DNA from: Castanea sativa
Lineage: Eukaryota; Streptophyta; Magnoliopsida; Fagales; Fagaceae
Assembly: GCF_040712315.1 (NCBI RefSeq)
Contig: NC_134013.1
Location: 34,755,001 to 34,819,000 of the forward strand
DNA: 64,000 bases
Direction of reading: 5' to 3'
Part shown: positions 12,134 through 26,028 of the stretch, one piece after another
How positions within the stretch are numbered: position 1 is the first letter of the stretch
Layout of the letters: the number at the start of each line of letters is the position of its first letter
The notes under the pieces: model-generated
Database searches by the model: none
What the model saw: the letters and a program-made list of their open reading frames with translations, nothing else
Told to the model about the DNA's origin: nothing
Made by a program: the position numbers and the translations under genes

Positions 12134-12544
12134 CTAAAGACTATTGTGCATTAATCTAACTCCCATTCCCTCCAAATGTGACTCGAAAGTCCTTTGAGGC
12201 AAGGTTTTGGTAAAAGGATCTGCTAGATTATTTGCACTTTCAATCTTTGCTACCACAACATCTCCACGAGCAACAATGTCTCGAATGATGTGGTACTTCC
12301 TCTCAATGTGCTTTCCTTTCTTGTGATTCCTTAGATCTTTGGATTGTGCAACCGCTCCACTATTGTCACAAAACAATGTGATGGGAACTTGCTCCATTCT
12401 CACAACACCAAGATCAGAAAGGAATTTCTTGAGCCAAACAGCCTCCTTTGCTGCTTCACAAGCAGCAACGTACTCGGCTTCCATGGTGGAGTCCGCAATA
12501 CAAGATTGCTCAACACTCCTCCAACTTATGGCTCCACCTCCCAA
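12134..12544 (-). pseudogene. Copia RNase H domain
   Basis: 136 codons ending the polyprotein. [19 protein letters not shown] and LFCDNSGAV are the RNase H catalytic motifs of copia elements, and [12 protein letters not shown] the C-terminal one. It is one frame off from the preceding reverse transcriptase block, with the break at about 12550-12590, and a short segment of the domain's first strand is damaged (TDSD followed by a stop). Its stop is directly followed by the polypurine tract. Confidence 0.9.
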
Positions 12545-12588
12545 GGTGAAAACACATCCTGAAGTGGATTTTTAAATCTAGATCCGAC

Positions 12589-14886
12589 TCAGTCTGAATC
12601 TGTATAGCCAATGGGAATCAAATCCTCACTATGGTAAACAAGCATATAATCTCTCGTTCTCCTAAGATACTTGAGAATATGCTTTACAGCTTGCCAATGT
12701 TTTGGTCCTGGATTTGATTGATATCGGCTGACCATGCCAACTGAATAACAAATATCTGGTCTAGTACAAAGCATGTCATACATGAGACTTCCCACTGCAG
12801 AAGCATAAGGAACTTGTCTCATCATATTTTCTTTCTCTTGAGTCTTAGGCCTTTGGTCATCAGACAGAGGAACTCCATGTCTAAAAGGAAGCAATCCTTT
12901 CTTGGAGTTTTGCATGCTAAACCGTTCTAGAACCTTATCTATATATCCAGCTTGTGACAAGCCTAACATCTTATTCTTGCGATCTCGCCAAAGCTTGATC
13001 CCTAGAATAAAGTTAGCCGATGACATTACCCCTACATTGTTTCCAATGAGTAGAATATCATCAACATAAAGCACTAGGAACATTACTACTTTGTCTCGAT
13101 GCCTTTTGTACACACATGGTTCATCAAGATTTTGTTCAAAACCAAATGACTTGATTGCTTGATCAAATCTGATGTTCCATGACCTAGATGCTTGTTTAAG
13201 TCCATAAATGGACCTATTCAACTTGCATACCATATGCTCTTGGTTCTTTGCTATGAAACCTTCTGGTTGCAACATGTATATTTCTTCTTCAAGATTGCCA
13301 TTAAGAAATGCAGTCTTGACATCCATTTGCCAAATCTCATAATCATAATGAGCAGCAATGGATAAGATAATTCTGATAGATTTAAGCATGGCTACTGGCG
13401 AAAAAGTTTCATCATAATCAATACCTTCTTTTTGTGTATACCCTTTCACCACTAGTCCTACTTTAAAGGTTTCAACCTTTCCATCTATTCCTCTCTTCCT
13501 CTTGTAAACCCATTTACAACCAATAGGTTTAATGCCGTTAGGCGCCTTTACAAGATCCCATACATGATTAGAATCCATAGAATCCAATTCAGATTTCATA
13601 GCTTGGACCCAATGATGTGCATCTATATCATTCATTACTTCATCATAAGTGTAAGGATCCGATTCAGCCTCTTCTGAGATAGCCTCATAAGTTTCTCCCA
13701 AACCTATGAATCTTATAGGAGGCCGAACAATTCTCCCACTACGACGAGGCACCTGTGTACTAGACATCTCATGAGTAGTATCTTGTGATGTATTTAATAA
13801 AGTCACATCATCCCTAGTTTCATCCATTGGTTGTTCAACTACAGGTTCATTCATTTCAGCTAAGACAACTCTACTTCTAGGAGTAAAATTATTCATATAG
13901 TCATTTTTCAAGAATTTGGCATTTGTACTAACAAACACTTTATTATCCTTATGACTATAGAATAAACCTCCAACTGTTCCTTTTGGATACCCTACAAAAA
14001 ACACCACTTCTGTTTTACACTGTAACTTGTCAGACTTTCCTTTCAACACATGTGCTGGACAACCCCAAATGTGGAGATGTCTCATACTAGGCTTACGCCT
14101 ATTCCACAACTCTACAGGTGTTTTAGGAATAGACTTCGAAGGTACTAAATTCAGAAGATACATTGCAGTATTTAAGGCATATTCCCAAAAAGAAATTGGT
14201 AGAGTCGAATAACTCAACATGGACCTAACCATATCTAAAAGAGTCCTATTCCTTCTTTCTGCTACACCATTTTGTTGTGGAGTTCCAGGTGCAGTCAATT
14301 GGGATATAATCCCATTTTCAGTCAAGTAATCCTTAAAATCACCAAGAAGGTATTCGCCATCTCGATCAGATCGAATGGCCTTTATGCGTTTACCCAATTG
14401 ATTCTCAACTTCAGCCCTAAACTCTTTGAACTTTTCAAAGGTTTCGGACTTTCGTTTCATTAGGTACACATAACCAAACCTAGAGTAATCATCAGTAAAA
14501 GTAATGAAATACTCATAGCCACCTCTTGCTTGGATTGACATAGGACCACATACATATGAATGTACTAGTTCTAGCAAATCTTGCGCTCTTCTACCTTTTG
14601 CATTAAAAGGTCGTTTGGTCATCTTATCTTCCAAACAAGATTCGCAAACTGGAAAACCATCAAAGTCCATGGGCTGTAAAAGTCCATCTTTGATTAGTCT
14701 TTGAATCTTACTTGAATTAATATGACCTAAACGCAAGTGCCATAGATATGCATCACTAGTAGAACGAAACTTTCTCTTTAATGATTTCACATGAGAGTTA
14801 CTATCTAATTCAGAATTGTATAATTCATGCTTATCAGGAGTTAAAATATAAAGACCATCTACAATATTGCCAGAACAGATAAACAC
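12589..14886 (-). pseudogene. Copia integrase and reverse transcriptase (765 codons)
   Basis: Long open block in the gag frame. N-terminal GAG_pre-integrase zinc region with HLRLGH and CESC; integrase core with FTDDYSRFGY, RSDRDGEY and TPQQNGVAERRNRT supplying the D,D,E set; then reverse transcriptase with WVYKRKRG, QMDVKTAFLNG, SIYGLKQASRSW and the catalytic YVDDILLIG. Between that box and FILGIKLWRDR roughly 15-20 residues usual in the family are missing (MSSAN stands in their place), an internal deletion in the polymerase. Upstream it is cut from the protease by stops at about 14977. Inferred non-functional. Confidence 0.92.
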
Positions 14887-14976
14887 TTTATCCTTCTTTA
14901 TTACAACATTGTCTTTCAGGATAACACAATATCCATGTTTACCTAAATAAGTTGCGAAATTAAATTCCTACGAACA

Positions 14977-15168
14977 TTAGGTACATACAAAACAGTCTTC
15001 TAATATTAAAACTCTAGACTTAAAACACAAATTAAACACACCAACAGCTACAACTGGAATAATGATCCAATCAGCCAAAGTAAGAAATAGTTCTCCTTCA
15101 TTCAACTTTCTGGTCTCCTGGAACCCCTGCAAAGAATTGCAGATATGATTAGTACAACCTGAATCCAC
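14977..15168 (-). pseudogene. Copia protease fragment
   Basis: 63 codons beginning within the retropepsin active site: CVDSGCTNHICN is the DSG-type catalytic motif. A stop at about 15190 separates it from gag although both share a frame, and further stops follow at about 14970. The protease would cleave the gag-pol polyprotein. Confidence 0.85.
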
Positions 15169-15189
15169 ACACCAAGAATCTGTTGGATT

Positions 15190-16053
15190 CTATACCAAAC
15201 ATATTTCAAGAAGAAATGAACTTTTCATACCTTTATTCTTGGCAGCCTTGAATGTTGGAAAATTCCTCTTCCAATGTCCTTTCTCACCACAATGGAAACA
15301 CTTTCCTTTGGTTTTCTTTCCTTTGTTGGCAACCTCTAAGGCAATTTGTTTACCATCTTTCTTAGTGAAGTCCTTCTTCTTCTTCTTCTTACCCTTGCCT
15401 TTCGACTTAGGTTGAGAAGTAGAAGCTTCACCCACATTGGCTTCAACACTAGAAGTACCAAGGATGCCTTCCGCCGCCACTAATTCATTCATTAATTCAG
15501 ACAAAGAATAAATCTTTTTGTTCATGTTATAATTGAGTCTGAATTCCTTGAATGATTCTGGTAGTGATTGGAGTATCATATCCACTTGGGATTCTCCATC
15601 AATGTCGGCACCTAAAACTTCTAATGTGTTCAGATTAGCAATCATCCTAAGACAATGCTCCCTCATTGAACTTCCTGCAGCCATTTTGGTATTATAAATT
15701 TGCCTCATGGTTTCTTGCCTTGCAGAACGGCCTTGCTCACCAAATATCTCCTTCAGACTATGCATTATGTCCGAAGCAAGTTCTACATCCTGCATTTGAT
15801 GCTGTAGAACATTTGAGATAGATGCTAGGATGTAGCACTTGGCCATCTCATTAGATTTCTGCCAATGATCATATCGCTGTTTTTCCTCAAGAGGAGCATC
15901 TAATGAAGGAAAGGTGGGACATGGTTGAGTAAGCACATATTTGTGCTCTTCAGCAGTAAGAACAATGTCCAAATTTCTTTTCCAATCAACATAGTTGGAT
16001 CCAGTCAGTTTGTTTTGGTTAAGAATAGAAACAAGTGGGCTAAATGATGCCAT
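15190..16053 (-). pseudogene. Copia gag with damaged zinc knuckle (287 codons)
   Basis: Starts at ATG 16053. Residues 1 to about 30 are the retrotran_gag N-terminal motif (LNQNKLTGSNYVDWKRNL), residues about 60-200 the UBN2-type capsid region, followed by a Lys-rich stretch. The zinc knuckle reads CFHCGEKGHWKRNF, so the fourth ligand Cys is Phe. The protein would form the particle that packages the element RNA. It ends at a TAG where related elements usually carry CAG before the protease. Confidence 0.92.
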
Positions 16054-17045
16054 GACAAAATCTGAAAATAATAAACATGAATATAATAAGTAAATTGGAC
16101 ATTATCAATTTAGCATAAAAGCATATAATATGGAACCTTAATAAAACCATAAAATAATATATGCAACGACAACCCAATCTCATATTCAATATCCCTCAGC
16201 ATAGAGTGAACATAAAATACTATGATTGATTGAGAACTATTCTCATTATTAGTGCTATCAAGATAACTCTTATCAAACACTAATAATATGTCGTTTTACA
16301 TTTAGCCTCTAAGTAATAATAGTAAGAACTCAGCATAAAGGATACTAAAAATACTTAGTCTAGTGTATACCATTGTCTAGAATCATGTGTAACCACATCT
16401 CATCCCTTTAACAGGCTTATTTTGTAGTACCATGATAAAACACCCTCCGCATGGAATGCAAAGCTCGAAGCTAAGACAAGGTGTTTATCAAACCACTATA
16501 AACCAAGAAATTCAATCTTGTAGGACCATGAAATAAATACTCTCCGCATGGAATGCTAAGCTCGAGGCAAAGACAAAGTATATATTTCACACTACTATGA
16601 ACCAACAATGGAGGCCGTGAGATCTAACCCTTGAATCTCTCTCCCACTAGATATTTTAAAATAAAGGTTTTTAGGATCAAAAACCATAATAATGTTAGAC
16701 ACGTTGAAAAAATAATCCTAATCTAATTAGGAATAAATTTCATTAAACTAGCATTAACGTATATAAATATATAACGTAATAAAAAACTTTATTACATATA
16801 TTAATTTTTATTCATATTATATTATATATAATATAATATACAAATTAATATATGTAATATATATTTATTACACTATATATATATATATATAATATAATAT
16901 AATATATATGTACTTTACATATATATATATATTATATATGTTATGGCCCCACGGTTGCAAGGTGTGCTGATTCAAGATGGAATTCATGTTTGATTCATGA
17001 ATTCTAAGATTCCACCTTTACAATAATATCTATGGGTCCCACTTG

Positions 17046-17099
<54 letters not shown>

Positions 17100-17652
17100 A
17101 TTGATCTTTTCATTTGCCATAAAAGATGCAAGACAAAAGAAAAAACTTTGAATAGTCAACCCATGCAAGTCTAAATCTAAGAACCCAACTGTATAAACAC
17201 AATTCAATTGTACGTGTCCTTCCATCCGTATGAATTTTATTCACATGCATATATCATATAAGCCAAAACTTGAAAGTTTAAACCATGCAAGGAAGCCAAG
17301 TCAAACGGTATAAGAAAAGTTCCGAACAGTGTATGCAGTTAACAATTACAAAAACAGTTATTTCATAAATTAATAACTGTATGTAAGAACGATAAAAGCA
17401 CGATACTATTCACTTCATCTTGTGGGCATCATTCACGCACAGTACATATCTATACAATCCCATATTCTTCCATTAATGGTAATTAAATCAATGATCAATC
17501 CGTGCACATGTAGAACAATATATCACATATATTTATTAATGCACACAAAAATAATGGAACAATATCTTTATGCAGAAATTTGAAAACACAAAGATAACGG
17601 TTTTCTTAAATTCTAAAATTCAATCACACGCTATACAATCATGATATGAAAA
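16054..17652 (-). other. Copia 5' untranslated leader with AT microsatellites
   Basis: Non-coding region between the primer-binding site and gag. It contains AT-rich simple repeats (16800-16940 and 17049-17097) and two partly similar segments near 16430-16470 and 16520-16570, both with CTCCGCATGGAATGC and CTCGA. No coding signal seen. Confidence 0.6.
17049..17097. repeat. (AT)n microsatellite
   Basis: About 24 uninterrupted AT dinucleotides inside the copia leader. Confidence 0.95.
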
Positions 17653-17669
17653 CCTGGCTCTGATACCAA
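17653..17669 (-). other. Primer-binding site, initiator tRNA-Met type
   Basis: Plus strand CCTGGCTCTGATACCAA; on the minus strand TTGGTATCAGAGCCAGG, the standard copia primer site complementary to the 3' end of initiator tRNA-Met, one base inside the 5' LTR. Confidence 0.9.
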
Positions 17670-17670
17670 T

Positions 17671-19089
17671 TGAAGGAAAAATTCTGGTTTTGCATCTCAT
17701 GCAAAACTCACAGCGGAAGCAACGAATAAGGATCTATTTCATTCATGATTGATAACGTGCACAATGTAAATTTCAGAATTTAAGAACAAGATAGCGTACC
17801 TTGGTGTGGAGAAATTCAAAATAAAGATTAGAAAGCTTTAACACTTTTAATCTTTACTCCAATTCCACTTTACGCCCAAGATGTGTGGTCTCTCAATCAG
17901 TTCTTCAAAGGGAGAATGAAAGTGTGTCTCACACTCTCTCACACCGTTTCTTTTTCTTTTCTAAACTCTCTTTATAAAAAATCTGTATGTTTCTCCCTTT
18001 ATAACTAACTGATTATCTAATCACGGGCCTATTGGGCCTTTCCAATTGGGCTTTAGTGTGTGGCTGAGTGGGACCAAAAGGACCAATAAGACACTAGCTC
18101 CAATGGGCTCTTGCTTTTCCGTCAACTCTTGACAAGTCCAAAGTTACCATTAATAATAATATTTAATACCACTATATAAATATAATTGCACTCTAGGCCT
18201 TATTAATAAATTATATCCCAAGACTTTATTATACACGTAACCCCTTCATAAAATATTCGTAGTAACACAAAGTCATAAATGTAAACCTTGGCCACTTTGT
18301 AAATTACTACATCTTATCCTTGGTACCCGGTTTAATTCTTTAAAGTTATTCATTATATATTTATGAAATCCAATTTCATAAATATATATAGTTTAGTAAT
18401 TTCTTACTAAAGTGGTTAGGCCTAACTCTCGAATAAGCGAAACCATTAAACTTATCTCAAGGGAATATTTTATATCTCCATCAAGAGACTATGAATTCCA
18501 TATTGAGAATATATGTTCCATCAACATTAAATGTGGCTGCCCAACATCTCTAGGTTTTGACCGACACATCAGGTCTCACTCCTGATATATCAAAGTAACC
18601 TACACTTCATGATCAGGTCCATTATTCTCTCAGGATTAAGAGTTCATGCAAATAGAAGTCGTGAGATTTATTATTAATTTGAAAGTCGTTAGGAAAATAA
18701 TTAATCTCACAAGCGGTCTGCCCAATATGTTTTAACTCTTAAAACATATCAACATATCAACTAGAAATTTCCACTTCCATGATCAAGACAAATCATCTTA
18801 GTTGACACGTTATAGTCTTCGCAGATGAAATGCCCAATTTCATCACCGACTACGAACTACAAATTCTGAGTTTACAAAGAACTTGTGATTTACATCTTCT
18901 GTGACTTTTCACATAAATCACATACAATGCATCTCATGGACTATATGATAATGTCCCATATTCATGTTACCATTATTTTAGATAATAATAAAATAATTTT
19001 ATCAATCACAATATTAAGTCATACATTATGTCATACATAATGTCATACATAACATCATACAATAGGATTTAAGGGCACTAATCCTAACA
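17671..19089 (-). repeat. 5' LTR of the copia element
   Basis: Full-length partner of 10696-12119, with the same TG/CA ends. It carries the element promoter on the minus strand. Confidence 0.93.
17970..18003 (-). promoter_or_regulatory. TATA-like boxes in the copia 5' LTR
   Basis: Two TATAAAG-type boxes on the minus strand (plus strand CTTTATA at 17970-17976 and CCCTTTATA at 17995-18003). Transcription towards gag would start downstream of one of them. Inferred from sequence only. Confidence 0.45.
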
Positions 19090-19171
19090 TCTTTGTTGTT
19101 GTAGAGAGAAACTTACTTTAGCTACAGAGAAACTTAAATTAATAAATAGGGAAGTCCTTTAAATAGTAGTA

Positions 19172-19797
19172 TCTATACTATTATTTAAGGAGCTTCCCCT
19201 ATTTGGATCGAATTTTTTTATATTCCAAAATACCCCTACACCCCTAGATTTAAGTAGAGACAAAACTAAAGGATAGTTTGGTAAAAATACATGTCTAACT
19301 TGCACTAAAACATTGCCTACAAAATAGAAACACTCTTCCATTACCCCACTTCTTCAAAATAACTATTCTTTTATTATTATTTTTTAAAAAATATATAAAA
19401 ATAAGTTAAACAACCCACGTTGCTGTTGTTTTTTTCCTTAAAAAAAAAAACTCTCCATGTTTATCCAAAAACAAAACTAAATATCAAAAAAAAAAAAACT
19501 AAACTAAATATATATATATATTTTATAAATAGATACATCTTTAACTCCAACTAAAATGTTACCTACAAAACATGACCACTCTTTTGATAGTTTTCAAATT
19601 GCTCTTTTATTTTTGTTTTTTTGTAAAGGTTAATAATTTGCATCCATTATAATTTGCATCACACCCTTAGATTTTTTTGTGATTGAAAAATGTAGTAATT
19701 TTAGATTATAATGAATTCAAATTATTAACTTTTACAAAAAAAAAAAAAAAATAGAAAAGCCTCTGAGCACGCGTGTGAACATGTGGTCAAAAGCTAG
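19172..19797 (+). mobile_element. Helitron-like non-autonomous element
   Basis: Starts TCTATACTATTATTTAAG directly after an A and ends with CTAG directly before a T, the A^T insertion pattern of Helitrons. A hairpin precedes the end: AGCCTCTGAGCAC (19758-19770) pairs with GTGGTCAAAAGCT (19783-19795) at 10 of 13 positions. A subterminal palindrome (about 19601-19755) has near-identical arms around GTAAARGTTAATAATTTG. No Rep/helicase coding sequence. The 5' end recurs at 31178. Confidence 0.65.
19601..19755. repeat. Subterminal palindrome of the Helitron-like element
   Basis: Inverted arms: GTAAAGGTTAATAATTTG near 19622 and CAAATTATTAACTTTTAC near 19717. The same arms occur in longer form at 37572-37800. 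The element could alternatively be a MITE inserted near the Helitron end. Confidence 0.6.
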
Positions 19798-20999
19798 TAG
19801 ATATATAGTAAATATTCAAAAACTTTTATCTCTATGTGCATTCCACATTCAACGAAACGAAAGAAGAAAGTACTAAAACTCAGGCATCAATGGCATTGAA
19901 AAAAACAGTAGTAATCTGACAAGTTTATACCATTGTCCACTTGGGTCTCTACACCACAAACGTATCAATAATAAGAAAAAGTAGAGGTACTCCCATGCCC
20001 CTCCTCCATTGTCCACTTGGGTCTCTAGATTGTTCAACTGGGTCTCCTTTGTCTTGCTAACCATCTTAAAAAATCTACTACAAATGATTTTCCAAAAAAA
20101 AAAAAAAAACCAAAGCTCTGCTCTGTGTCTCTTTCTCTACGTGGTTTGGTTTTAAGAAATAGTATTTGCTATGGCTTTTCTGATCTATTAAGATTCCCTT
20201 ATGTTATATACTTATATATGTTGAAGTTGACTTTGGTTTTGCTTCCAAAAAAAGTATTGGTATTGGCCAAAATCCATTCAACTTGATAGATATGATAAAT
20301 TTTAACTTATTGTATTCGATGATTGTTTTTTATCATTAGGTTAAGTTGCCAATCAATTTTCATTTTTTTTTTTTTACTTATTTTCATTGTATACTAAAGT
20401 TATATGAAAATTTTGTACAAATAGATAAAACTATTGACAAAATTACTTGATAACTTGAGGTGCAATTCTAAAGCATAAATATTTTCACGGCTCAATCTAC
20501 AACTAATTAACATTGAGTAGCATGAAGGCTTTTTTGGATATACACCACTGTGTGTGTGTTAAGTTTCTTTAAGATTTTCTCTTCTCTCCCCGTGTGTGTG
20601 TGTTAAAAATACTTAGTGTTCTAAAAAAAAAATTTTGAGTAGCATGAGATGCATTATATAAACTATTTACTTTTTTTTTTTAATCTAACATGTTATACTT
20701 TATTTTTTAACCTTTACGTTATCTTTGTAGGTAAACTAACTTTATTTATACTTTACACGCATTGGATGTACCTTTAAAGGTTGGTAACATGATATGTTTC
20801 ACATCTAGTTTTTGTTTTGCAGTTCTTTTGGGGTGACGATAAGCTTAATGAACAACTTTGGGCTATATAACCTTTAAGTATTTATGTATTATTAATGTGG
20901 ACTATATAAATTTAAGATTTTATGTATTATTTATTATTAATTTTTGAGTGTTTTGGTTTATTTGTTCTCTTATTTATATTGGAAAAAAGAGAAAGATAT
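19798..20999. other. AT-rich intergenic DNA, no gene seen
   Basis: Contains two copies of a short CCATTGTCCACTTGGGTCTCTA segment (near 19931-19952 and 20008-20029), poly(A) runs and TG-rich tracts near 20550-20605. No coding region with recognisable similarity. Confidence 0.5.
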
Positions 21000-22067
21000 T
21001 GGGTTATATAGATTAACCCTAGTTAATTAATTTAATTACTCAAGTTGATTAATTGGGTCAAATTACATGCAAATAGTATGCAGGCACAAACAAATCTTCA
21101 AATAATTTGGAATGCAATGGAAATTAAATTTGATACGGTGATTTGTTGACTAATGAGAAAAACCTTTAAAGCAAAAATCCCATTGAGTGATTCTCAAGTC
21201 ACCCCTCCTAAAAATCCACTATTCAAGAATCAAGTAGTTACAAGTATAAGAAATCTTATTACTATTAAGTATATCCCAAAATACCAACTTACAGTTGAAT
21301 ATTTGCTTCAATTCCTAATTGAAATTGATTTTGTAGAAGACTTCTTCAATGCACAAGTCTTCAATCTATGACTAACAGCTTTGCTCAAATCTCAATACGT
21401 GACTAACTTCACAGCAACCCTTTTGATTACTCTAGTTAATTTGCAGTAACTTCACATAAAAACACCAATAAGATCTTCAATTGTTGGTTCTAGAGACTTT
21501 GCTTGGTACAAAATTCAAAGGCGCACAAGAGTCGCAACAAGATCTCTTACTTTTGTATTATGAAATCACAGGTTTTGAAGATGGAGGCTAGTGTTTCAAT
21601 AAGAAAACCTTATGAATAATTCAAGGGTTAGGTTCCTTTCTCTACCATCTTATTTAAATAGGAGCTTAATGAGCCTTTTAAATGGGATCTCCTATTCCTA
21701 TTAGATTTACACAAACTCATAAACAAATAGCCAATTAAAACAAAAACATTGCAAGCTATATTCTAAAATTTGTCAACTCGATAGATTGAGACAGGTATCA
21801 AAAGTTCATTAAATCTCAATAGATTGAAAGTGTCGAGTTAGGTATCTGGACCTGCAAATTCAGCTTTTACCACTTGTTTCCTTGTGGAGTCTTCATGTCT
21901 TCAATGCTACCACTTGTTTCCTTGTGAAGTCTTCATGTCTTCAATGCTACCACTTGTAAAATCTTCTTAAAATATTTCATAATATTCTAAAATCCACTTA
22001 GAAATACCCAAATACAAGTACGTTTTGTCATAGGATATTCCAACTACATAAAATATGACCCTAACCA
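21000..22067 (-). repeat. Solo LTR-like remnant of a copia family
   Basis: Minus strand begins TGGTTAGGGTCATATTTTATG and ends near 21000 in AACCCA. The start, the TCGATAGATTGAGA-type inner motif (21778-21790), the CAATACGTGACTAACTTC segment (21391-21408) and the end resemble the LTRs at 42321-43271 and 46207-47073, so it is a diverged relative. No internal coding region or partner LTR. No clear target duplication. Confidence 0.55.
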
Positions 22068-22369
22068 AAGATTTTTTTTTTTTTTTTTTTCATTTGAGAA
22101 AACTATAAGTTATACCGAGTTTGCCCAACCTTGAAAGATTAAGTTAGGGTTATAGGTTTTGTAAACCCCTTTAGAACAATCCAATTTTTACTTGAACTCA
22201 ATCGGTTCGAACTCAAACCCAAGTGATCCAATCCTTTTGCTATATCTACTTGTGACAATCAATGCTTGAAAGTTCTAACATTAATTGAGAAATCCCAATT
22301 TAGTAAATACTAAATAGTGATTTTTTTAGTAATAATAGTATTTATTAAGGGTGCAAATTGAAAGGATTT

Positions 22370-22387
22370 AAAAAATTATTGGCTTCA
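22370..22387. repeat. Target site duplication of the SINE, left copy
   Basis: AAAAAATTATTGGCTTCA, repeated exactly at 22542-22559. Confidence 0.9.
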
Positions 22388-22541
22388 CCACCGCACACCC
22401 TTGGTGCGATGGTCACTCCACAAGTATAAGTGTTTGTGGGGTGTGGGAGGTAAAGGCCGGGGTTCAAGTTTCCAAGAGGGAGCTTCACACACATATATAC
22501 TTAGATTAGGCTAGAGTAGAATTCTATCTTGTATATATATA
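22388..22541 (+). mobile_element. tRNA-derived SINE
   Basis: A 154-bp insertion flanked by a perfect 18-bp direct repeat. It has an A-box-like TGGTGCGATGGTCACTCC (22403-22420) and a B-box GGGGTTCAAGTTT (22459-22471), spaced as in a tRNA-derived RNA polymerase III promoter, and ends in a TA-rich tail. The 5' region is tRNA-related, the 3' region has no similarity I can name. Sharp duplication and intact boxes suggest a fairly recent insertion. Confidence 0.85.
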
Positions 22542-22559
22542 AAAAAATTATTGGCTTCA
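22542..22559. repeat. Target site duplication of the SINE, right copy
   Basis: Exact copy of 22370-22387. Confidence 0.9.
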
Positions 22560-22610
22560 ATTGAAAATTTTAAAATATTAATTGAAAATAGCCTTAAATA
22601 ATTGACGAAT

Positions 22611-23165
22611 TATGTAATTTACCCAAATTTTAAACAAGCATACCAATTTCTTAAGAAGAGTATAGCTACTTGTCACAACTACAATTTCAAAATTTTAAAA
22701 TATATATTACTAAAAATTTTATATATATATATATATAGATTACTAAAAAAATATGTAAAAGTGGTTAATGGTTACAATTTTCTTACATTCAAGATGTGAG
22801 TGCTAATCAAATGAATTAAGTAGTATTAGGTTAGAATGCATGTATAATTTGCAATGGCAATTAGGATAAGTTAAATAAAAAATTCATTGGAATGTGGAAG
22901 AAGATGATTGTCCTTGTTTAGAATCCCTCCATCAAGAGATAGGCAAGCATGACAGAACAGTGTAGAGAGAGGTCTAGCAAAATCAAAAATTGGAATTTTG
23001 TCAACTGAGCTGGTCCCGCCTTACAATATGAATCAGTTTCACCACGTATCATGCTAACAACAACTAACTGTCCCAAGCTGCTAGCGAACATTCAGCCCTA
23101 GTGGAAAAATTTACTCCAACTAACCAAAACTTTGATGGCTATATTTGATTGTATATGATTTTTCA
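22611..23165. repeat. Upstream block of the laccase duplication, copy 1
   Basis: Aligns with 30382 to about 30880 plus 31156-31177. Shared landmarks are ATGTAATTTACCCAAATTT at the start, TAGGCAAGCATGACAGAACA, GGTCCCGCCTTACAATATGA and ACATTCAGCCCTAGT. Copy 1 has an extra ~36 bp near 22900 and a different short stretch near 23037. Non-coding. Confidence 0.85.
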
Positions 23166-24765
<1,600 letters not shown>

Positions 24766-26028
24766 GAGAAAAATGCCTACACACCCTCTGAACTTTTTTT
24801 TTTTTTGAGAGAGCACCCCCTGAACTTTTAGGCAGTAGCCTTGACACCCCTTAAACTTTTATTTTAGCCAATTTAACACCTAAACTTTACACATTAGCCA
24901 AATTGGTACTTCCGTTAGTGAGCTATTTGTTAAGCTAACATTCTAGTCACTTGACAAGCAAGTGGACAAAAAAATTCCATGCCAATTGCAAACGATTGAG
25001 AGGAGAGAGAAACTAGACTGGGTTTAGAGAACAAGGAGAGAATAACGGAATAGATGGCATTGTTCGTAATCTCACTTAAGACTGAGTTCATGGTTCAACT
25101 GCTTATCACGCCATTCATGATGTTGTCAGAAGGCTGGAGTTGGAGTTGGAGTTGGAGTTGGAGTCAGTTTTCTCTCATTTGTGCAAGAGATAGAAATAAG
25201 TTGATTTCTACACAAACAATGATAAGGGATTTTCTGTATCCTAATTTTAATTTTAGCTGATTTCTAACAATGATAAAAACACAAATTTTCATTGGCTTCA
25301 TCTAATCAGAGATTAGTGATCAACTTGATTTTTGTCCTCCGTTGAGCAATACAAGGCTAGATTAAAATTTTCAATGTTTAATGCTCCATTTTTCAAAATT
25401 ACTGGTATTGGCATGTCCTGAAACTTATGAAGTTAGAAATTTAATTTCTTTATGGTTCATTCTAGGATAAACCTGTTGTTTATATGTTTGACAAAAGAGC
25501 AATATATGATTGACCTGGTCTGGAAAAATTGATCTTCATGGATACCAAGAAAGGATGTGATTAGATCACCTAGAAGCTTCGCGTGGATGTTTGGCCAGCT
25601 CTTTCAATTCATGGGGATAAAATCCAAGCAAAAGGAGCTATCCTTAACTCAAGTTCCAAAACACAATCTCCAATACCACAGACCCATATCCTTTCTCCCT
25701 AAACTTCCTCTGTATCTCTAATCCTCCTTCAAGTTCCCATTCATAACCACTTGCATATTAAAATCAAATGCCTTTTGAAAATCCGTGTTCATCCCCACTC
25801 TCACGAAGACACAAGACTCAAGAAATCAAACTGTTTCTCTCTCTTGCACGAAAAAGATAAACATTGATCACCCATAACCTGGTCGCCAACGAGACCATGA
25901 ACAACTTGATCGGCGGCAGGACCATGAACTCCGGTACCAACAAGACCACGAACAGTGCCATCTAATCCAATCCTCAATCCCCTAGGTCTTTCTCTAAACT
26001 CAACCCAGGTTTGTCTCACTCTCGGCCG

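Larger units (their letters stand above)
10696..19089 (-). mobile_element. Ty1/copia LTR retrotransposon, complete in structure but decayed
   Basis: Two LTRs of about 1.42 kb (5' LTR 17671-19089, 3' LTR 10696-12119) bracket gag, protease, integrase, reverse transcriptase and RNase H in copia order, all on the minus strand. A primer-binding site lies directly inside the 5' LTR and a polypurine tract directly outside the 3' LTR. Flanks read TCTCT (10691-10695) and TCTTT (19090-19094), a possible 5-bp target duplication with one mismatch. The LTRs differ by visible substitutions and small indels, so the insertion is not recent. It appears to sit in the 5' leader of LINE-A. Confidence 0.93.

Noticed and set aside
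10696..19089. Active retrotransposon or virus
   Set aside because: Stops, a frameshift, a lost zinc ligand and a deletion in the polymerase show a decayed copia element with diverged LTRs.
22388..22490. tRNA gene suggested by A and B boxes
   Set aside because: No cloverleaf with an acceptor stem and anticodon arm can be built, and an 18-bp target duplication with a TA tail marks it as a SINE.
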